Notes: generated by a model from the letters alone, not told the origin. 64,000 nucleotides of DNA from Bacteroidota bacterium (GCA_018266395.1 JAFEAM010000015.1:34306-98305), one strand, 5' to 3'; positions 6,622-15,962 are shown, counted from the first letter of the stretch. Numbers and translations are program-made.

Positions 6622-8409
6622 TTACATTCTTTCGGGGACGTCGATTCCCAGCAGTCCCATGGCTTTCTTCAGCACATCGCCAACACAATTGGAGAAGGCT
6701 ATACGCAGCTGGAGCCTTGCCGGATCCTCCTCACTGAAGATCGGAATGGTCTGGTAGAACTGGTTGTACTCTTTCGCGAGCTCGTAAGCATAGTTGGCAA
6801 CAACAGCGGGTGAATAGGTTTGAGCGGCATCAAGGACCTTGGCGGGATACTGATACAATTTGGCGATGACGGCACGTTCTGAAGGATCGAGTACAGTGGC
6901 GTTTACTTTCATGCCCGGATCAACATGCATTCCCCGCTCAGCGGCTTTTCTAAGAATGGCCCGGATGCGTGCGTGGGTGTATTGGATGAATGGACCTGTG
7001 TGCCCCTGGAGGGCGATTGATTCGTTTGGATCGAAGAGCATCCTTTTCTTCGGATCGACTTTCAGCAAGAAATACTTCAATGCGCCGAGACCAATCATTT
7101 CTGATAACGCATTGAGATCGCTATCCGTCATCCCTTCTATCTTGCCGAGCTCCTGTGTCTGCCGTGCTGCCTCCTCTGCCATCTCGGCCATAAGGTCATC
7201 TGCATCCACAACCGTGCCCTCGCGGCTCTTCATCTTTCCAGATGGAAGATCCACCATGCCATATGACAGGTGGTAGCATTTCCTGGCCCATGCATATCCC
7301 AGCTTGTTGAGAATAAGGAAGAGTACTTTGAAGTGATACTCCTGTTCATTGCCAACGGTGTACACCTGGCCTTCAATGTTGGGGAAATCCCTGAACCTGA
7401 GGATAGCCGTGCCGATGTCCTGCGTCATGTAAACCGAAGTGCCGTCCGACCGCAGCAGTACTTTCTGATCCAGCCCGTCTGAAGTGAGATCCACCCACAC
7501 TGAGCCGTCCTCCTTTTTGAAGAATACACCTTGTTCAACTCCCCTCAGTACTTCGTCCTTGCCGAGCAGATACGTCTGGCTTTCATAATACAGTTTGTCA
7601 AACGATACTCCCATCCGGCGGTAAGTGGCTTCGAATCCCTCGTACACCCAGCCGTTCATCATCTTCCACAACGAAAGAATCTCAGGGTCCTTCGCCTCCC
7701 ATCGCTGCAGCATGTCAACCGCCTGCTTCATGATAGGCGCCTCTTTCTCTGCAGCCTCTTTGCTTACTCCTTTTTCTTCCAGTGCTTTTATCTCTGACTT
7801 GTACGCCCTGTCGAACTCGACATAGTACTTGCCCACGAGTTTGTCGCCTTTCAATCCTGAAGAGGCCGGTGTTTCCCCTTTGCCGAAATTCTTCCACGCC
7901 GCCATGCTCTTGCAGATGTGGATGCCGCGGTCGTTGATGATCTGCACCCTGCGGACTTTGTACCCCAGGGCTTCGTATATTTTAGCTACAGCATGTCCAA
8001 GGAAGTTGTTTCTCAGGTGGCCAAGGTGCAGGGGCTTGTTGGTATTGGGCGAAGAATATTCCACCATGATCTCCTTCCCTGAGGGAGGAACCACACCATA
8101 TTGTGGACTGCTGAGGATGTTGCCAAATACCTGAAGCCAGGTGGCATCGGAGAGTGAGAGGTTAAGGAAACCCTTCACCACGTTGAACTTACTTACGATG
8201 CCTGCATGTTGCAGCAAATACTCCCCGATGAGCCGAGCGGTCTCCTCAGGTCCTTTGCCTGCAATTTTTGAAATAGGAAAACACACCAATGTATGCGTCC
8301 CCTCAAATTCAACATTGGTGGGCTGGATCTGAAGGCTTTCCGGACGCTTGCCGAAAAGGGCAGTGAGCGCCTCAAATATTCTTTCCTCTAATATTTGCTC
8401 TATGTCCAT
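6622..8409 (-). CDS. argS: Arginyl-tRNA synthetase
   Basis: A 595-residue class I aminoacyl-tRNA synthetase that charges tRNA-Arg. The ATP-binding HIGH-type motif HLGH is at 128-131 (SSPNTNKPLHLGHLRNN), and the KMSKS-equivalent KMKSREG is near 380. The N-terminal tRNA-binding domain (about 1-105) and the C-terminal helical anticodon-binding domain (about 460-595) are present. The start at MDIEQILEE is preferred over an in-frame ATG 14 codons upstream because the N-terminal domain begins there. The GNAT gene follows it. Confidence 0.97.
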   Translation of the reverse strand: MDIEQILEERIFEALTALFGKRPESLQIQPTNVEFEGTHTLVCFPISKIAGKGPEETARLIGEYLLQHAGIVSKFNVVKGFLNLSLSDATWLQVFGNILSSPQYGVVPPSGKEIMVEYSSPNTNKPLHLGHLRNNFLGHAVAKIYEALGYKVRRVQIINDRGIHICKSMAAWKNFGKGETPASSGLKGDKLVGKYYVEFDRAYKSEIKALEEKGVSKEAAEKEAPIMKQAVDMLQRWEAKDPEILSLWKMMNGWVYEGFEATYRRMGVSFDKLYYESQTYLLGKDEVLRGVEQGVFFKKEDGSVWVDLTSDGLDQKVLLRSDGTSVYMTQDIGTAILRFRDFPNIEGQVYTVGNEQEYHFKVLFLILNKLGYAWARKCYHLSYGMVDLPSGKMKSREGTVVDADDLMAEMAEEAARQTQELGKIEGMTDSDLNALSEMIGLGALKYFLLKVDPKKRMLFDPNESIALQGHTGPFIQYTHARIRAILRKAAERGMHVDPGMKVNATVLDPSERAVIAKLYQYPAKVLDAAQTYSPAVVANYAYELAKEYNQFYQTIPIFSEEDPARLQLRIAFSNCVGDVLKKAMGLLGIDVPERM

Positions 8410-8522
8410 TTTGGCAATCTCATATTTTCCCGCTGAAGAGCGGGGATTCAACTCAATCTTGTACAGGGCAAATCACACCAGGAAGTTTGCTTTCTGTATG
8501 TTGGCTCCGCACAATTTCTTCC

Positions 8523-9500
8523 TTACATATCCAGGATGTAGGCAAACATCAGTGGTGCCACGATAGTCGCATCACTCTCGACGATGAACTTCGGGGTATC
8601 GATGTTAAGCTTTCCCCAGGTGATCTTCTCGTTGGGTACGGCACCGGAGTAGGATCCGTAGCTGGTGGTTGAGTCGCTGATCTGGCAGAAGTAGCTCCAG
8701 TACGGAACATTGTCCCTCTCGAGATCCTGGTGCAGCATGGGCACCACACAGATCGGGAAGTCGCCCGCAATACCTCCACCAATCTGAAAAAATCCGATAC
8801 CGTCCTTACCAGAATTGTTGGTATACCAGTCCGCGAGCCACACCATATATTCTATCCCCGATTTCATGGTGGAGGCCTTCAGTTCGCCGGTGATCACATA
8901 GGAAGCAAAAATATTACCCATGGTAGAGTCCTCCCACCCCGGAACAACCATCGGCATGTTCTTTTCTGCTGCCGCAATCATCCAGGAATTCTTCGGATCG
9001 ATTTCATAATACTGCTTGAGGTCGCCGCTATTCAGCATGCGGAACATGAATTCATGCGGGAAAAGCCGCTCACCTTTGTCTTCGGCGTCCTTCCACACTT
9101 TATATAAATGCTTCTGCAGCCTTCTGAAGGCTTCTTCTTCCGGAATACAGGTATCCGTCACCCGGTTCAGGTGGTTCTGCAACAGATCCCACTCTTGCTC
9201 AGCGGTGAGGTTCCGGTAGCCTGGAACCCGGCGGTAATGACTGTGGGCCACCAGGTTCATGATATCTTCTTCCAGGTTGGCGCCTGTGCAGGAGATGATA
9301 TGCACCTTGTTCTGACGAATCATTTCCGCAAAGCTGATTCCCAGTTCTCCGGTACTCATGGCGCCTGCCAGGGTCACCATCATCTTCTTCCCGTCGGCAA
9401 TATGTTTCTTGTAGGCCTTTGCTGCATCCACCAGCGCAGCCGCGTTGAAATGCAGGTAGTTCTTTTCGATGAATTCTGAGATCGGTCCTTGCTTCGTCAT
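8523..9500 (-). CDS. Deoxyhypusine synthase family protein (bacterial, polyamine-linked)
   Basis: A 325-residue NAD-dependent enzyme of the deoxyhypusine synthase fold. The family transfers the aminobutyl group of spermidine to an amine; in eukaryotes the acceptor is eIF5A, which bacteria lack, and bacterial members are proposed to make homospermidine or related polyamines. The NAD-site GAMSTGELG, the GIGFFQIGGGIAGDFPI stretch and the catalytic-lysine motif WGKL (K297) are present, so it should be active. Arginase and arginine decarboxylase genes lie about 4-6 kb away, which fits a polyamine role. The chosen start (MTKQGPI) drops 14 poorly conserved residues. Confidence 0.88.
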   Translation of the reverse strand: MTKQGPISEFIEKNYLHFNAAALVDAAKAYKKHIADGKKMMVTLAGAMSTGELGISFAEMIRQNKVHIISCTGANLEEDIMNLVAHSHYRRVPGYRNLTAEQEWDLLQNHLNRVTDTCIPEEEAFRRLQKHLYKVWKDAEDKGERLFPHEFMFRMLNSGDLKQYYEIDPKNSWMIAAAEKNMPMVVPGWEDSTMGNIFASYVITGELKASTMKSGIEYMVWLADWYTNNSGKDGIGFFQIGGGIAGDFPICVVPMLHQDLERDNVPYWSYFCQISDSTTSYGSYSGAVPNEKITWGKLNIDTPKFIVESDATIVAPLMFAYILDM

Positions 9501-9607
9501 GGGGCAATAAAAATTTGGGCGAAAATACGAATTCGGTTCCACAAAAGTTTCAGCCTGAAGTTTCAGGCAGAAGCCGGCGTCAACGACCTAAAACAGTATA
9601 TTTCGTT

Positions 9608-11230
9608 ATGCAACCCATCCGACACGTTATTCTTCTCGCTGCAATCTTTAGTGGCACAACGCTCATTGCACAGCCCACCGATACCCTGCGACAAATCGAC
9701 CAACTCTGCGCAGGCTGGAACAATGCCACGCCCGGCGGTGCCATCAGGGTATCGCGCAACGGCGTGGTGCTATATAATAAAGCGTTTGGACTTGCCGACC
9801 TGGAGCATGCCGTTCCCAATACTACAGAGACAATCTTTGAGAGTGGCTCAGTGGCCAAACAGTTTACCGCCATGGCCATACTTCTGCTGGCACAGGAGGG
9901 CAAACTGAACGTCAAGGATGAGATCCAGAAGTATGTTCCGGAAATTCCGCGGTACGAAGCCCCCATCACGATTGATCACCTTTTGCACCACATCAGCGGG
10001 CTTAAAGATTGGGGAACCATCGGCGCCATTTCTGGCTGGCCCCGCACCACGCGTGTTTACACCCAGGATCTTGCCGTGCAAATCATGGCCAGGCAGAAGT
10101 CGACGAACTTTCGGCCCGGGATGGAATACTCCTACAGCAATAGCAACTACTCCCTGCTGGTCACCATCGTTGAAAGAGTTTCAGGAAAGAGCCTTCAGGC
10201 ATTTATGCAGGAAAAGTTCTTCGAACCACTGGGCATGCAACACACCCGCTGGCGCTACAACTTCAGGGAAATCATTCCCAACCGGTCAATTGCCTACCAG
10301 TATAACGATGGTCTATACCAGCAGATGATGCCATTTGAGAATATCCATGGCCACGGCGGATTGTTGACTACCACCGCCGATCTGGAAAAATGGAACACCC
10401 TGCTCTCCACCCATGCCATCGGCGGAGACAGGGTTTACCAGGAACGTATACGGAGAGGCCGTCTCACCGAGGGAAAAGAGATCAGCTATGCATCTGGGCT
10501 CGTGGTTGAGGATTTTCACGGCTTTCAGTCGATCTCACACAGCGGGGCCACTGCAGGCTACCGTGCATGGCTCGCCTGGTATCCTGAAAAGAAGATCTCT
10601 GTAGTCGTGCTAAGCAATGCATCCAATGCAGATGTGGTGGGACTCGGCCATCGCATCGCTTCCATCTACCTTGGTGAAGGTCCAAAGAAATCAACAAATA
10701 CCAGAAAAGGAATAACGCTCGCAGCGGCAGATGCTGAACGTTTTGCCGGAGTCTACCGGAGCGCCCGTGGTTACGACGTCATCCGGCTTGAGCGAAAGGA
10801 GAATGGAATCTTGTCCGATGGTCATGAACTTACGCCATTCCATCGCGATACACTTTACCTGGATGGGAATTACTGGATTCAAAGGAAAGCGGGTGTACTG
10901 CTTCTTCAAAACCCCTATGACACCACGACCTATCGCAGGATGCCGCCACCTGCCGCGAACAATGCCGGCTGGAGTGCATTGGCGGGTTCCTACTACAGCG
11001 AGGAGGCTGATGCTTTGTTCAAGATTGCTGTGAGGGAAAACAAGCTCTGGGCAGATGCGCCTAATCTACCGCCAATTGAATTGAAGCCGGTTTTTGCTGA
11101 TGGATTTACTGCGCCGGACCTTGATCTTTATGAATTCACGAGAGACAAGAAGGGCCAGGTAACCGGCTTCCAGCTCAGCACGTCAAGAGCGCTGCATGTA
11201 CCATTCAAAAAGCAAAGTCAGAAGAAATGA
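9608..11230 (+). CDS. Exported serine hydrolase, beta-lactamase/PBP fold
   Basis: A 540-residue protein with a signal peptide (about 1-21, cleavage near LIAQ) and a class C beta-lactamase/esterase-like domain (about 25-370). S81-x-x-K84 (GSVAKQF), Y176-S-N178 and a late HSGATAGYR motif form the usual active site. Residues after 380 form a C-terminal extension typical of Bacteroidota members of unknown role. It could be an esterase, D-aminopeptidase or peptidase; resistance to beta-lactams is not implied. The start follows a -7-like box (TATATTTC, 9597-9604). Its stop overlaps the next gene by 4 bases. Confidence 0.87.
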   Translation: MQPIRHVILLAAIFSGTTLIAQPTDTLRQIDQLCAGWNNATPGGAIRVSRNGVVLYNKAFGLADLEHAVPNTTETIFESGSVAKQFTAMAILLLAQEGKLNVKDEIQKYVPEIPRYEAPITIDHLLHHISGLKDWGTIGAISGWPRTTRVYTQDLAVQIMARQKSTNFRPGMEYSYSNSNYSLLVTIVERVSGKSLQAFMQEKFFEPLGMQHTRWRYNFREIIPNRSIAYQYNDGLYQQMMPFENIHGHGGLLTTTADLEKWNTLLSTHAIGGDRVYQERIRRGRLTEGKEISYASGLVVEDFHGFQSISHSGATAGYRAWLAWYPEKKISVVVLSNASNADVVGLGHRIASIYLGEGPKKSTNTRKGITLAAADAERFAGVYRSARGYDVIRLERKENGILSDGHELTPFHRDTLYLDGNYWIQRKAGVLLLQNPYDTTTYRRMPPPAANNAGWSALAGSYYSEEADALFKIAVRENKLWADAPNLPPIELKPVFADGFTAPDLDLYEFTRDKKGQVTGFQLSTSRALHVPFKKQSQKK

Positions 11231-12207
11231 GCAGGGTTTTGAATTTTGGAATTCTCGGAGCGGGCAAAATTGCCAACAGGTTTGCCGACGCATTCAGGTA
11301 CGTTGACGGCGCCGCTGTACTCGCTGCTGCGTCAAGGGAACAAAAGAAGGCGAGGGAATTTGCGGATAAGCACCAGATAAGGAAGGCCTACGGCTCGTAT
11401 CAAGAACTGATTCACGATCCTGAGATAGACATTATTTATGTGGCCACCCCGCATCCCTTTCACCATGAACACACGCTGCTTTGCCTCAACGGAGGCAAGG
11501 CCGTGCTGTGCGAAAAGCCCATGGCCATGAATCTCAAGCAGGTAAAAGAGATGACAGACACGGCAAGAAAAAAGAATCTCTTTCTGATGGAAGGAATGTG
11601 GTCGCGTTTCTTCCCTGCCTTGCTCAAAGCGCAGGAACTAGTTGCCTCAGGTGCCATCGGAAAGATCCAATACGTTCATGCCGACTTTGGCTTCTCCGCA
11701 CCTGTCAACCTCGAGGGGAGAGTATATAACATGGCCCTGGGCGGCGGCGCGCAACTGGACGTAGGAGTGTATCCATTATTTCTTGTGCTTTGCCTGCTGG
11801 GGAAGCCGAATGAAATCAAGGCCATGAGTACCAAGGCTTCTACCGGTGCAGATGCCACCACCTCCGCTGAACTGAAGTTTGTAAGCGGTGCGATAGGTCA
11901 CATCTTCTCGTCCATTGTTGCCGACTCGCCGAAAGACGCACACATCGTGGGCGACAAAGGACGCCTCGTCCTGCATGCACCATGGCACAAATCGGAAGCC
12001 GTCAGTTTCCTGCCCAACGGTGGAGAGCGGCAGGACTTTCGATACCCACATTCCGGCAACGGGTTTGAATTTCAGATAAGATCGGTTGTCGAATGCCTCA
12101 ACGCCGGCAAGAAAGAAAACGATCTGATGCCTCATTCGCTTAGTCTCAACATGGCTGAAGCAGCCGATGAGATTCTGAGACAGGCGGGTGTGAGGTATGG
12201 GGGCTAG
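11227..12207 (+). CDS. Gfo/Idh/MocA-family NAD(P)-dependent oxidoreductase
   Basis: A 326-residue dehydrogenase with an N-terminal Rossmann fold (FGILGAGKIA, 8-17), the CEKPMAMN motif of the family near residue 97, and the C-terminal alpha/beta substrate domain. The segments LFLMEGMWSRFFP and GGGAQLDVGVYP resemble the trans-1,2-dihydrobenzene-1,2-diol dehydrogenase/glucose-fructose oxidoreductase branch. The substrate, probably a sugar or cyclic polyol, is not determined. There is no signal peptide. It is coupled by a 4-base overlap to the serine hydrolase gene. Confidence 0.88.
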   Translation: MSRVLNFGILGAGKIANRFADAFRYVDGAAVLAAASREQKKAREFADKHQIRKAYGSYQELIHDPEIDIIYVATPHPFHHEHTLLCLNGGKAVLCEKPMAMNLKQVKEMTDTARKKNLFLMEGMWSRFFPALLKAQELVASGAIGKIQYVHADFGFSAPVNLEGRVYNMALGGGAQLDVGVYPLFLVLCLLGKPNEIKAMSTKASTGADATTSAELKFVSGAIGHIFSSIVADSPKDAHIVGDKGRLVLHAPWHKSEAVSFLPNGGERQDFRYPHSGNGFEFQIRSVVECLNAGKKENDLMPHSLSLNMAEAADEILRQAGVRYGG

Positions 12208-12540
12208 AATTTTGAATGTTGAACAGATGAATTCAGAATTTCGAAGTAGACTGGAATAGTAAATGGCCTCTGGCTTCTGGCTTCTGGGAGCTAGCTGATT
12301 ACTCAAGAGTTCAGTCTTACCCAACCTGATGACAGTTGCAAGCATGTTTGACTTGGGATTTTGCTTGTCAATGGCTGAATTGCCAGCAGGCACTCGGGAA
12401 TGGCTCCTGGCTGGTGGCAGCTTACGGCTGGTGGACTTAAGTACTGATTTCATGTTCAACGGTTTTTTGATTTCACAAAGCCAACGGTGTAGTTCGGTCA
12501 CCTTTCTGGTGCAAATGTGAAAAACTCGTTTGACGCACTG

Positions 12541-12600
12541 GCCGGGTTTGGCCGGATCTGGCCGGTATTGGCCGGATTTGGCAGAACTTGGCAGGGCCTT
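12541..12600. repeat. 10 bp tandem repeat, six units
   Basis: Six consecutive 10-base units in exact register: GCCGGGTTTG, GCCGGATCTG, GCCGGTATTG, GCCGGATTTG, GCAGAACTTG, GCAGGGCCTT. The first four share GCCGGNNNTG; the last two are decayed. The period is close to one helical turn. Confidence 0.85.
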
Positions 12601-12718
12601 CGGAACTTTTGGCAGAACGTAACTGGGTAGTCAAAAGCGGTCTATAGAACGTGGCCGGGTCGTCTGAAGAATTCTCGAGCACAGTCAAAATACATACAAA
12701 ACACATTCAAAAGCGCGC

Positions 12719-12795
12719 CTATACAACGTCTATAAAACGTCTATAAAAAGTGTATAGCGGGTCTATGGCAGGTGTATAGCGGGTATATAGCGGAA
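12719..12795. repeat. 11 bp tandem repeat, seven units
   Basis: Seven consecutive 11-base units: CTATACAACGT, CTATAAAACGT, CTATAAAAAGT, GTATAGCGGGT, CTATGGCAGGT, GTATAGCGGGT, ATATAGCGGAA. All but the fifth share the TATA core, and all but the last end in GT. The array lies 118 bases after the 10 bp array. Confidence 0.85.
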
Positions 12796-12964
12796 CATCG
12801 CGGATAAGAGTGGGGAGTCTGAAGGAACGGCTGCTGGCTTTTGGCTTCTGGCCGCTGGCAGGACATCCCTGGCTTCGACTTGAGTCAAACTTACTATCAG
12901 AAAAATCGCATCGAAATTGGAAGGCCAGCCAGTAGCCAGCAGCTAGCATCCAGCAGCCGCCCAA

Positions 12965-13930
12965 TCAATTCGCCAGTACCGGCCGCGACATAATCACCCT
13001 GGCGGTTGCCTCCAGGATCTCGAACGCATTTTCTGCCATGCTGTTCTGTGTATCCAGTGTGGGATTGACCTCGCAGATTTCCCAGGCCACGAGTTTAGCG
13101 CTTTGTGCCAGTTCGACGTTGAGTTTTCTCGCCTCGTCCACCGTAAGGCCATTCGGCACCGGTGTTCCTGTCCCGGACGAAATACGGCTGTCCATACTGT
13201 CGACGTCAAATGAGATGTAGAGTATGTCGCAGTGATCCAGGTATTTCAAGGTCTCACTGGCCACTGAAACCGGTCCCATTTTCTTTACTTCATCGGCGGT
13301 GAAGTTGGGAATGCCGTACTTGTTGATGAGATAGTTTTCAGGCTTCTCCAGGTCGCGGACAGATATGTACACAATGTCTTCCGGGTAGATTTTGGCTCCC
13401 GGGGTGCCCACATTCATAATCTGTTCCCAGTATTCTACCGTCTCCCCTTTCGGGTCATTGATCTTGCATTCCAGGTTGTCGATGGCAGTGGCCATGGCCA
13501 GGGTCATACCGTGCATATTGCCTGAAGGCGTGGTGTAGGGTGAGTGAAAATCAGCATGGGCGTCAATCCAGACTACACCCAACCTCTTTTTGGGGTAGGC
13601 TTTCTTGATTCCGGCGATGGTGCCGAAAGCCGTGCTGTGGTCGCCGGCGATCACGACCGGGAAATAGTCGTCCAGCAGTTGCTCATAGACTTCCAGGCAA
13701 ACCCTCTCCTCCATTATAAGTACGCCGTCGATGAACTTGGCGTAGGCATGTTCGGCGCTGTTGAAGAGGAGCTCGTTCACGTTCTCCACCTCCACCCGCT
13801 CATTTTCCCTGAAGAAGTCAGACTTCATATCGAGGCTGGCGATCTTGATGGCTTCGACGCCCAGGCTGGCACCGCGCGTACCCGCTCCGATTTCAGACTT
13901 TACTTCAATGATTTTTATTTTCTCGCTCAC
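12965..13930 (-). CDS. Arginase-type ureohydrolase
   Basis: A 321-residue binuclear manganese hydrolase of the arginase/agmatinase family, which splits urea from a guanidino substrate. Metal ligands are H98 (GDHS), D123/H125/D127 (WIDAHADFH) and D242/D244 (SFDVDSMD), with E near the C-terminus in EICEVNP. The SGNMHG motif (136-141) after the metal site is the arginase signature and argues for arginine rather than agmatine as substrate. It is divergent from arginine decarboxylase, so the two enzymes compete for the same substrate or are used under different conditions. Agmatinase or formimidoylglutamase activity is less likely. Confidence 0.82.
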   Translation of the reverse strand: MSEKIKIIEVKSEIGAGTRGASLGVEAIKIASLDMKSDFFRENERVEVENVNELLFNSAEHAYAKFIDGVLIMEERVCLEVYEQLLDDYFPVVIAGDHSTAFGTIAGIKKAYPKKRLGVVWIDAHADFHSPYTTPSGNMHGMTLAMATAIDNLECKINDPKGETVEYWEQIMNVGTPGAKIYPEDIVYISVRDLEKPENYLINKYGIPNFTADEVKKMGPVSVASETLKYLDHCDILYISFDVDSMDSRISSGTGTPVPNGLTVDEARKLNVELAQSAKLVAWEICEVNPTLDTQNSMAENAFEILEATARVIMSRPVLAN

Positions 13931-14139
13931 AAGACACCAGATTAAGAGGGAATGAACAGCCGAAAAGAGACAAAAGTGACCTCTCCCGCCTCACAGGTCG
14001 GGAAGCGAGTGCAGGTGTGCGAAGGAGCGTAGAAACTGCTGACTGGCCATAGAAGGCTTGTATTGCAAAGATGGCAAATTTATTCCAATATTGCGTTTTT
14101 TAGCGAGAGCCCCCAGATGACTAAACACCGTCAAGTGAA

Positions 14140-15564
14140 ATGAAGAGCTACCGTGAACTCATCGAACAGACGTTCGAATTTCCACAGGAAGAATTCAAGG
14201 TCTGGGAGCACGAGTTACTTTTCAACGATGTCCCTCTCATGGACATCATCAAGGAATACGGCACGCCGTTGAAGCTGACCTACCTTCCCCGCATAAGTGA
14301 AAACATACGCTTCGTCCAGGCGACTTTCAACAACGCCATGGAGCGGTTCAAGTACAATGCAAAGTACACCTACTGCTATTGTACCAAATCATCGCATTTC
14401 TCCTTTGTACTGGAGGAGGCGCTGAAGAATAATGTGCACATCGAGACATCCTCAGCCTTTGATATAAACATTGTCAGGTCTCTTTTTGAACGGGGTAAGA
14501 TCACCAAGGAAACCTACGTTGTGTGCAATGGGTTCAAAATGCCGCAGTACACAGAGAATATCTCCAACCTGCTGAACGAGGGCTTCGTCAACTGTATCCC
14601 TTTGCTGGATACGCTGAAAGAAATCGACGTCTATGAACAGAAGGTGAATGTCCCCTACCAGGTAGGAATACGGGTCGCCTCTGATGAGGAACCCAAGTTT
14701 GAATTCTATACTTCCCGCCTGGGAATACGCTACAGTGATATCGTCCCTTTATATAAGGAGAAGATTGCAGGCAGCCCCAAGGCAACGCTGAAGATGCTGC
14801 ATTTTTTCATCAACACCGGCATCAAGGACACAGCTTACTACTGGAGTGAACTCAGCCGTTTTATTTTCAAATATTGTGAACTGCGGAAGATGTGCGATAC
14901 GCTGGATTCAATAGACATCGGAGGTGGCTTCCCCATCAAAACTTCACTGACTTTCCATTACGATTACAAATACATGATCGAGCAGATCGTGGAGAACATC
15001 AAATGGATCTGCGACAAGAATAATGTACCTGTCCCCAATATCTTCACCGAGTTTGGCAGCTACACGGTAGGCGAGTCCGGTGCCATCCTCTATTCCATTG
15101 TAGACCAGAAACTGCAAAACGACAAGGAACTGTGGTACATGATTGACGGCTCTTTCATCACCCAGATGCCCGACGCGTGGGGTCTAAATCAGAAGTATAT
15201 ACTTCTGGCTGTAAACAAATGGGATGATCCTTACCACAAAGTGAATATTGGCGGCCTCACCTGCGATAGCATGGATTACTACAATTCAGAAGCACATATC
15301 GGTGAGGTATTCCTTCCCATGATCAATGATGCAGAGCCGCTGTATATCGGCTTCTTTCATACAGGTGCCTACCAGGAATCTTTGGGCGGCTATGGCGGCA
15401 TCCAGCACTGCCTGGTTCCCGCACCCAAACATGTACTTGTTACCCGCAATGAAGACGGCGAAATCGTTACCAGCCTCTTTGCGCCTGAACAGACCAGCGA
15501 AAGTATGATGAAGGTGCTCGGGTATGCGAAGGCGCCCGTTCTGGCGGTTCCGGGCGGGCAGTAA
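14140..15564 (+). CDS. speA: Arginine decarboxylase (short Bacteroidota type)
   Basis: A 474-residue PLP-dependent group IV decarboxylase with an alanine-racemase-like barrel followed by a beta domain. YCTKSSHFSFVLEEAL (about 80-95) carries the PLP-binding Lys; SIDIGGGFPI provides the phosphate-binding glycines; ILYSIVDQK and the late GAYQ segment belong to the second-domain active site. It is shorter than the enterobacterial enzyme of about 650 residues, as is usual in Bacteroidota. It makes agmatine for polyamine synthesis. It is divergent from the arginase gene and distantly linked with the deoxyhypusine-synthase-like gene, together suggesting a polyamine neighbourhood. Lysine/ornithine decarboxylase activity cannot be ruled out. 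Confidence 0.85.
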   Translation: MKSYRELIEQTFEFPQEEFKVWEHELLFNDVPLMDIIKEYGTPLKLTYLPRISENIRFVQATFNNAMERFKYNAKYTYCYCTKSSHFSFVLEEALKNNVHIETSSAFDINIVRSLFERGKITKETYVVCNGFKMPQYTENISNLLNEGFVNCIPLLDTLKEIDVYEQKVNVPYQVGIRVASDEEPKFEFYTSRLGIRYSDIVPLYKEKIAGSPKATLKMLHFFINTGIKDTAYYWSELSRFIFKYCELRKMCDTLDSIDIGGGFPIKTSLTFHYDYKYMIEQIVENIKWICDKNNVPVPNIFTEFGSYTVGESGAILYSIVDQKLQNDKELWYMIDGSFITQMPDAWGLNQKYILLAVNKWDDPYHKVNIGGLTCDSMDYYNSEAHIGEVFLPMINDAEPLYIGFFHTGAYQESLGGYGGIQHCLVPAPKHVLVTRNEDGEIVTSLFAPEQTSESMMKVLGYAKAPVLAVPGGQ

Positions 15565-15654
15565 GACCAAAGTCGAACATCGATCAAGTTTAGTGAAGGC
15601 AACCTGAAAACCTGTGATGTTTGGTTTGGTGTCAACGCGAACAGTTGGCCCAAC

Positions 15655-15960
15655 TCATACCTGGAGGTCGTCAGGGTTTTGGCGCGTGTCGAACACTGCA
15701 GCAATCAGTACAGTCTTCTGTTCTGATATGATTCTGTAGACAATTTTGTAATTGCCAGATACGAGGTAGCGGTATCCAATGGCAGCTACCAGTGGATTGT
15801 TTTCTCTTTGACCTATTTCCGGGTGGCGTGAAAGCTTACCCGTCCTTTCGTAAATCTTTGATCTGATAGAAGCAGCCACCTTTGCACTCACAACTTCCTT
15901 GTAATATTGGCAGGCTTCTTTTAGCTGAGATCTCGCTAATTCGGTCCAGATTACCTTCAT
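15655..15960 (-). CDS. ParE/RelE-superfamily toxin
   Basis: A 101-residue protein with the compact beta-alpha fold of RelE/ParE toxins: WTELARSQLKEACQYY at the N-terminus, RHPEIGQRE in the middle, YRYLVSGNYKIVYRI for the core strands and AVFDTRQNPDDL at the end. The C-terminal DTRQNP is typical of ParE, which poisons DNA gyrase, rather than of RelE ribonucleases. It follows the antitoxin gene by 2 bases in the usual antitoxin-toxin order. It is convergent with arginine decarboxylase. Confidence 0.88.
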   Translation of the reverse strand: MKVIWTELARSQLKEACQYYKEVVSAKVAASIRSKIYERTGKLSRHPEIGQRENNPLVAAIGYRYLVSGNYKIVYRIISEQKTVLIAAVFDTRQNPDDLQV

Positions 15961-15962
15961 TA

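Larger units (their letters stand above)
12208..12964. other. Non-coding tract of 757 bp with low-complexity repeats
   Basis: No convincing gene lies between the oxidoreductase and arginase: the short open frames here lack domains and carry repeat-derived composition. The tract holds a 10 bp array (12541-12600), an 11 bp array (12719-12795), and CTGGCTTCTGGC-like strings at 12262-12296 and 12828-12863. Their near reverse complement (GCCAGTAGCCAGCAG) is at about 12920-12960, so the right end could fold into a large imperfect hairpin. Such tracts are common between Bacteroidota genes; no function is evident. Confidence 0.6.

Noticed and set aside
9608-11230. Beta-lactam resistance gene
   Set aside because: The fold is class C-like but most such exported Bacteroidota proteins with long extensions are esterases or peptidases; no resistance context.
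12541-12795. CRISPR array
   Set aside because: Units are 10-11 bases without spacers of constant length, and no cas genes are present.
12329-12964. Short open frames of 63-81 codons in the 12.2-12.96 kb gap
   Set aside because: They have no domain, no signal peptide, and their composition follows the repeats; not counted as genes.
12965-13930. Agmatinase or formimidoylglutamase for the ureohydrolase
   Set aside because: The SGNMHG motif is arginase-like, though the activity is not proven.
13990-14010. Small hairpin CCCGCCT/AGGTCGGG upstream of arginine decarboxylase
   Set aside because: Short, bulged, no T-run or conserved context; not called a regulatory element.
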